Source: DATEVL01 sp035281845 (lineage in GTDB: Bacteria > Chloroflexota > Anaerolineae > Anaerolineales > E44-bin32). Taken from it: 64,000 nt of DNA. Below the pieces are notes generated by a model. It was not told the DNA's origin and searched no databases. It saw only the letters and a program-made list of their open reading frames with translations. Position 1 is the first letter of the stretch. The number at the start of each line of letters is the position of its first letter. The position numbers and the translations under genes were made by a program. The DNA is taken from NCBI GenBank assembly GCA_035281845.1, contig DATEVL010000150.1, positions 1-64,000 on the forward strand, read 5' to 3'. Positions 58,000 through 64,000 of this stretch are shown one piece after another.

Positions 58000-59646
58000 T
58001 CATGGCCCAACCTCAACGAAGATCGGCACCGAATCAAGGGCGATGGGCAGTGCCCCACCAGGAGCCTCTACGATCTCCGCTTCGGGCTCGGTCGAGCCGG
58101 GTACGGTGGGTGTCCGTGTGACGACGGCGTGCTCGGAGGCGAACGGCAACCGAATCTCGACCGAGGGCGCTGTCTGCCCCGGCAGGTAAAGCCGGCCATC
58201 GTCGTACCACAAGACCCAGACCAAGCCTTCCGGGGTCTGGAACTCGTAGGCCCAGATGCCTTCTCCCAAATCCATCTTCTCGACCGAGGTGAACCTGCCG
58301 ATCTTGTCATTCACCAGCTGGAGCGCGAAATAGATCGGACGCGGGTTGCCGGCTTCCCTCTCCCTAGCCCAGTGCTTGCCATTGACGGGCAAGTCGCCTC
58401 CAGGCTTCCTGTTGGTGACGGTCGTATCCGTCATGCCCATGAACATCGAGGCGCCGATCAACGGCACAGACGCCTGATCCAGAGCCGTGGTTCCCGTCTT
58501 CCAGTCCTCCAGGTTCCCGAGGTTGATGCCGAGCAGTCCTTCGCCGGCCGAGACGATGCTTTTCCGGACCAGCCCGATGGCCGCTTCGCCATACAGCCAT
58601 GCCTGGGCGGCGGCGTGGTCCGGTGCCGATGGGTCGGCGACGGACCTTAGCAGGTCAACCACCGCATCCCGGGTCTCGGCTGTCACTGGAGAAAACGGAG
58701 TCGGCGGGACGAAGCTGCCGAACCCGACCAGGGCCGACATTGGAAACGCATCGCCAATCCAGATCGGCCTTCCGCCGCAGCCGTTGGATTGGAGCTCATC
58801 CCGAATCCATGCGGCGGTCAATGGAATCTCGGTGTAATTCGCCAGCGCGTGGAAATCGACGATGTCGTAGGCGTCGCAAGCGGCGAGGATCATGCGGATC
58901 TCGGGAACGCTCTTCCGCATGTAGTCGACGTCCTTCGTCAGGCGACGCGCGATCACGGCCGGGCTGGGATTGCCGTCGAAGACATCGGCCATCAATAGGG
59001 CGACCAGAAGCACCCGGGCGTCGGGATTGGCGGCTTTGATGACGGGATAGGACAATCGTAAGAGACGGACGTACTCGTCGGCAGAACCTGCCCAGAAACC
59101 CGTGAACTCTCGCTCGATGCCATAGTCGTGGATGGGGTAGAGCAGGCCGGGCATGTCGTCGATGGCGTCATCGTCGTAGCGCTCGACAACGGCCGTAAGG
59201 TAGGCCGCATAGTCATCCAGGTAGTCTTCCTTGGGGAAAGTGTCCCCCAGATCACCTAGCGACGGTTGCCGGGAGGAGGCCCAGTTCGACTTGGCGGCGA
59301 AGTCCATCTGCAAGCCGGTGAATCCGGCATGCTGGTATTCCGATACGATGGCGTCCAACGGCCCCCAGTTGTATTCGCCCGGCTCCGGTTCGATGTTCTC
59401 CCAGATGACGAAGACGTCCTGGAGCTTGGCATAGGAGACACCGGCGGCGGCATACTCCTCGGCCACGCCCAGAATGGCGTACTCGACGGAGATGGTGAAG
59501 GGTCGGTCACCGACCGGGGTCAGGCTCGGGAGAATGGGCGACGCGGGCTCGGCGGGGACGGGAGTGGCCGCAGCGGAAGGGCCGCAGGCCAAGCCAGCAA
59601 TGAACAAGCCAAGAATCGGGACGAGCTGCGGCCGATGGTGTTGCAT
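58000..59646 (-). CDS. Lipoprotein with glycoside-hydrolase-like (beta/alpha)8 barrel
   Basis: 548 residues. ATG 59646 after AAGGGGTAGG. The lipobox is FIAGLAC. The core resembles clan GH-A barrels of GH39/GH10-like type: KLQDVFVIWENIEPEPGEYN, WGPLDAIVSEYQHAGFTGLQ, DDMPGLLYPIHDYGIEREFT, then VDFHALANYTEIPLTAAWIR and GGRPIWIGDAFPMS. Candidate catalytic acids are the Glu in IEREF and an acidic residue in IWIGDAF, though the usual nucleophile position is Asp rather than Glu. A C-terminal beta-sandwich ends the protein. The sugar substrate is unknown. Confidence 0.65.
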   Translation of the reverse strand: MQHHRPQLVPILGLFIAGLACGPSAAATPVPAEPASPILPSLTPVGDRPFTISVEYAILGVAEEYAAAGVSYAKLQDVFVIWENIEPEPGEYNWGPLDAIVSEYQHAGFTGLQMDFAAKSNWASSRQPSLGDLGDTFPKEDYLDDYAAYLTAVVERYDDDAIDDMPGLLYPIHDYGIEREFTGFWAGSADEYVRLLRLSYPVIKAANPDARVLLVALLMADVFDGNPSPAVIARRLTKDVDYMRKSVPEIRMILAACDAYDIVDFHALANYTEIPLTAAWIRDELQSNGCGGRPIWIGDAFPMSALVGFGSFVPPTPFSPVTAETRDAVVDLLRSVADPSAPDHAAAQAWLYGEAAIGLVRKSIVSAGEGLLGINLGNLEDWKTGTTALDQASVPLIGASMFMGMTDTTVTNRKPGGDLPVNGKHWAREREAGNPRPIYFALQLVNDKIGRFTSVEKMDLGEGIWAYEFQTPEGLVWVLWYDDGRLYLPGQTAPSVEIRLPFASEHAVVTRTPTVPGSTEPEAEIVEAPGGALPIALDSVPIFVEVGP

Positions 59647-60002
59647 GACCTACCCCTTCCGCGGGTCTGCCTACCCGGGCATTCTAGGTCCCCTCCCCTG
59701 CTGATCCAATCCCCCGAGTCTCCTCTTCCCATGATACGCTCCCAAATCTGTCCATTTACGCGCAGGTCTTGGTCCGCGGTTCCTGGTGACCTCCCGCTCC
59801 GCCCGGGCTGAGACTCGTCTCTTGCCCCCGGCGCAGAGCGCGGCGAGACTGGTAAGATGAACGTCCCGCCCTCGGCGGTCTGCACCCCTTAGGGTGCCCC
59901 CTGGGTGTGCACCCTGGATGTGCACCCTGGGTGTGCCCTGAAGAGGGTAGAGACCGACCGGCCATCGTTCGACACGTCCGTATCCTCTGGAGGCTAACGC
60001 CC
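59647..60002. other. Intergenic region holding hairpin copy E; no fhs riboswitch seen
   Basis: 355 bp between divergent genes. Apart from copy E (59865-59958) it contains a CGCGGCGAGACTGG-like stretch and no recognisable tetrahydrofolate riboswitch. ATCCTCTGGAGG near 59980-59992 supplies the ribosome site of fhs. Confidence 0.4.
59865..59958. repeat. CTCTAC/AG hairpin repeat, copy E, with GTGCACCC-repeat apical insert
   Basis: Stem arms CCCGCCCTCGGCGGTCTG (59865-59882) and TAGAGACCG (about 59950-59958) are those of copy D. Between them is an insert of about 66 nt with three near-identical 14-bp direct repeats (GGTGTGCACCCTGG-like) and a small hairpin CACCCCTTAGGGTG. The insert lies at the same CTAC/AG point as in copies A and B, but its sequence is unrelated to theirs. 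Confidence 0.65.
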
Positions 60003-62006
<2,004 letters not shown>

Positions 62007-62038
62007 AAACTCAGCTTCTCGGACTTCATGCAAGGGAC

Positions 62039-62066
62039 GTAGGGGCACGGCATGCCGTGCCCCTAC
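62039..62066. repeat. 28-nt perfect palindrome after fhs
   Basis: GTAGGGGCACGGCA (62039-62052) is followed by its exact reverse complement. It lies 32 bp after the fhs stop with only a short T-containing tail, so it may slow or end transcription in either direction. The GTAGGGGCACGGC sequence is, to my knowledge, a widespread intergenic repeat in several bacterial groups. Confidence 0.7.
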
Positions 62067-62093
62067 ATGTTTCTCGGGGTGAGCACCTTCTCC

Positions 62094-62158
62094 GGATTTG
62101 GCCCCGCTCCGTCGATCCCTCGCCTATCGGCTCGGGCTCTCCTCCACGGGGGACTCGC
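62094..62158 (-). repeat. Dispersed GTCCCCCGTGGAGGAG repeat, copy 3
   Basis: On the minus strand it reads GCGAGTCCCCCGTGGAGGAG, then AGCCCGAGCCGATAGGCGAG, ending GGAGCGGGGCCAAATCC, uninterrupted. It is the best match to the empty site of the interrupted copy at 48599-48713. The surrounding gap (62007-62375) also has a CACTGGTCACTGGCCACTGG tract at 62268-62310. Confidence 0.6.
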
Positions 62159-62375
62159 CTTCGATAGGTTCTCCCCCGGCCAGCGTTGCCTTTCCATAGC
62201 AGGAGCGTCGTGCCGGCCTCACAGGTGGTCTCGGCGCGCGGCGGCGCGGGCCGCGCCGCATTGAGTCTTCACTGGTCTCTGGTCACTGGCCACTGGTCAC
62301 TGGCCACTTCCTCTCGGGATGTGACGCGTTGGGGACCTGTTCCGCTCTATGGGTGAGCCGGCAGCAACTTGAAAA

Positions 62376-63587
62376 TTACGCCCCGTACTTCCCGAGACGC
62401 CCGGCGTGCGCCAGCAGGAGGGGCATCAAGTCGGAAGCCGGGAAGATTCCAAGCCCTCCGGAAGCACAGACGGTCTCCCCGAAGGTCGGCTGGGCGTCCC
62501 GGCGCCCCGTTTTCGGCGCCCACAGCAATAACGGTACCGGATGCCACGAGTGGCTCTTCATCTGCGATGGAGTCGAATGGTCGCCGGTGATCGCCATCAC
62601 GTCCGGTTTCAACCCGAGCAGCGAGGGCAGGGCGCGGTCGATCTCCTCGATGGCCTCCGCCTTCGCCTCGAAATCGCCGTCCTCGCCGCGCGAATCCGGT
62701 TTCTTGAGGTGGATGAAAAGGAAGTCGTAATCCTTCCAGACTTGCCCCGCCGCGACGAACTCGTCTTGGGGTGACTCTCCCCCCACTTCCACGACCGTCA
62801 TTCCGACCAAAGATGCGACGCCGCGATACATCGGGTACACCGCAACGCATCCGGCTCGGACGCCGAAGATCTCCGGAAAACGAGGCAGCGCGGGGTCGGT
62901 CGAGAATCCCCGCAACGTGAGGCCGTTTGCCGTCTTTTCTCCGCGCAATAGCTCGCTCGCCTTCGCCGTCCACTCGCTCACCAATTCGGCGGTCCGCTCG
63001 GCCTGACGATCGATCGCTTTCGATGGGAGCGGCGGCACGCCCTCCGCCTGGGGATCGGTGTCGTCCAGGCCGGGATGCAGGTCGGCGCCGCGCAGCACCA
63101 GGGCGAAGCGATGCTCCCGCACGTGGCGGATCTCGGCGGAGGCGCCGTCGAGTCGTATCCCGGACAAGCGCTCCACGATGGGCGCGGCCCGCTCGGATGG
63201 GATGCGGCCGGCTCGGCGGTCGGTGATCCGCCCCTGCGTGTCGAGGGTGCAAAAGTTTCCTCGCGCGGCGACGTCGCCCGGATGAACCTCGAGTCCGACT
63301 CCGATCGCTTCGAGCACGCCTCGGCCGACCGGTCGCGCGATCGGGTCGTAACCGAAGAGCGAAAGATGTGCCGGCCCCGAGCCGGGGGTGAGCCCGGCCA
63401 TCAGCGGGATCGTCATCCCCAAGGTGCCCTCGCTCGCGAGGCGGTCCATGTTCGGCGTGGAGGCGGCTTCCAGCTCGGTCTTGCCGTCGGAGGGGCGGGC
63501 CATTCCGCCCAGCCCGTCGAGGACGAGCAAGACGATCTTCGTGGTGGCCGGCTTGAGGAGATCGTGGATCAGGTCGAAGTTCGCCAT
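62376..63587 (-). CDS. apgM: 2,3-bisphosphoglycerate-independent phosphoglycerate mutase, archaeal type (ApgM)
   Basis: 403 residues, the ApgM length. The alkaline-phosphatase-superfamily metal sites are present: IVLLVLDGLGG near residue 20, then ASTPNMDRLASEGTLGMTIP, LTPGSGPAHLSLFGYDP, FLFIHLKKPDSRGEDGDFEA and MAITGDHSTPSQMKSHSWHP. It interconverts 3- and 2-phosphoglycerate. This type is common in archaea and scattered among bacteria including Chloroflexota. It is convergent with fhs across a repeat-rich gap. The ATG is at 63587. Confidence 0.93.
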   Translation of the reverse strand: MANFDLIHDLLKPATTKIVLLVLDGLGGMARPSDGKTELEAASTPNMDRLASEGTLGMTIPLMAGLTPGSGPAHLSLFGYDPIARPVGRGVLEAIGVGLEVHPGDVAARGNFCTLDTQGRITDRRAGRIPSERAAPIVERLSGIRLDGASAEIRHVREHRFALVLRGADLHPGLDDTDPQAEGVPPLPSKAIDRQAERTAELVSEWTAKASELLRGEKTANGLTLRGFSTDPALPRFPEIFGVRAGCVAVYPMYRGVASLVGMTVVEVGGESPQDEFVAAGQVWKDYDFLFIHLKKPDSRGEDGDFEAKAEAIEEIDRALPSLLGLKPDVMAITGDHSTPSQMKSHSWHPVPLLLWAPKTGRRDAQPTFGETVCASGGLGIFPASDLMPLLLAHAGRLGKYGA

Positions 63588-63616
63588 GGGTGTGTGATGA
63601 TGTCTGCGGTCGAAGA

Positions 63617-63622
63617 ATTATA
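63617..63622 (-). promoter_or_regulatory. -10 element for apgM
   Basis: The minus strand reads GGTATAATTC, with TATAAT about 30 bases before the apgM ATG. No -35 recognised. Confidence 0.5.
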
Positions 63623-64000
63623 CCGAGAGGGAGGGGAGGCGCAGCCGAGGAGACGCAGAGGGACGCGCGTTGGGGATTCCTCGGTCGCCCTTCAGGCTCC
63701 CTCGGAATGACATCATTGAGGGTGACTCCAGGCCGCGAGAGATGCATAGACTTTGTCATTCCGAGCGATCCCCGCCCTTGGCGCTCTGTAGAGAGCGAGC
63801 GAAGTCGAGGGGCGAGAGAGGAATCCCCGAAGCGCGTCCGATACTTCATCCTCCGGGCGCGCAGCATGACTTCCGCGCATCTGAGTCCCCTCGAGCCGTG
63901 GCGCACCCGCCAGATGTGGGCCAGAGTTGCGGAGAAGGGGGTTTGGCCCCTATATGTTCTCACTCGCGCGCCTCATTACCCTCCGAAGACGATCAAGCAA
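63623..64000. repeat. Inverted pair of GTCATTCCGAG repeats with hairpin copy F
   Basis: Positions 63672-63713 (complement strand) and 63754-63830 (plus strand) are two copies of a GTCATTCCGAG...GAGGAATCCCC unit facing each other, and a third lies at 33.81 kb. The right-hand copy contains the hairpin CCCGCCCTTGGCGCTCTGTAG/AGAGCG (63771-63804), the fifth member (F) of the CTCTAC/AG family. Nothing else is seen up to the window end. Confidence 0.6.

Noticed and set aside
59883..59945. GTGCACCC direct repeats as a small CRISPR array
   Set aside because: Units are 14 bp and contiguous without unique spacers, and no cas gene is in the window.
59647..60002. Tetrahydrofolate riboswitch before fhs
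   Set aside because: The gap is occupied by hairpin copy E and repeats. I could not draw the THF aptamer core, and no terminator-like hairpin precedes the start.

Overview
The window is about 64 kb of high-GC bacterial chromosome with short intergenic gaps and no phage, plasmid or IS transposase genes. The most likely source is a Chloroflexota bacterium, probably Anaerolineae-like. This is inferred from Thr/Pro-rich linkers in SH3-type lipoproteins, a PPOX-family protein, many surface lipoproteins, and intergenic DNA full of short tandem and palindromic repeats. No rRNA or other marker gene is present to confirm it.

Layout. 0-4.7 kb: a truncated YbaK-type editing gene, tRNA-Thr, a diheme cytochrome c, small membrane proteins, a decayed membrane gene, a methyltransferase and a frameshifted arylamine N-acetyltransferase. 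4.9-11.5 kb: a NarL-type two-component pair, a 237-bp element with terminal inverted repeats, a GT4 glycosyltransferase, a PPOX protein, a YdcF protein and an SRPBCC protein. 12.2-18.9 kb: a complete-looking bacterial microcompartment (BMC) operon. 19-24.4 kb (mostly minus strand): tpiA, a squalene/phytoene-synthase-like gene, an SH3 lipoprotein and a GT39-like membrane protein. 24.9-29.9 kb: a MacB-like exporter (double FtsX permease, adaptor, ATPase). 29.9-33.7 kb: a NAGPA-domain protein, a zinc-ribbon protein and a SprT-like protein. 33.9-38.3 kb: marR plus a heterodimeric ABC exporter. 38.5-44.8 kb: LCP and TPR proteins, a GRDP-like protein, a triple-SH3 lipoprotein, tRNA-Arg and small membrane proteins. 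45-54.4 kb: aminotransferase, KtrAB-like K+ uptake, pckA, an AlkZ-like protein, an FAD reductase and a VIT1-family transporter. 54.4-59.7 kb: three large lipoproteins. 60-63.6 kb: formate-tetrahydrofolate ligase and archaeal-type phosphoglycerate mutase.

The centrepiece is the BMC operon gntR-rpiB-deoC-BMC-T-BMC-H-BMC-P-aldehyde dehydrogenase-BMC-T-BMC-P-BMC-P. It fits the sugar-phosphate-utilising (SPU) class, and its shell proteins resemble those of the Haliangium ochraceum BMC as I recall them. A plausible pathway is sugar-phosphate isomerisation, cleavage of deoxyribose-5-phosphate to acetaldehyde plus glyceraldehyde-3-phosphate, and oxidation of acetaldehyde to acetyl-CoA inside the shell. 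The aldolase and the dehydrogenase carry near-identical N-terminal encapsulation-type helices. The isomerase homologue has Asp where RpiB enzymes have the catalytic Cys. No phosphotransacylase or alcohol dehydrogenase is encoded here. A near-consensus promoter overlapped by a 12-bp inverted repeat precedes gntR.

The other notable signal is in non-coding DNA. A hairpin family occurs at 9.56, 48.64, 54.10, 59.87 and 63.77 kb. Its stem shows compensatory changes, and in three of the five copies a different sequence is inserted at the same apical CTAC/AG point. Two copies lie in frame inside coding genes. Degenerate CAGTGGTC-type tandem tracts occupy at least seven intergenic gaps.
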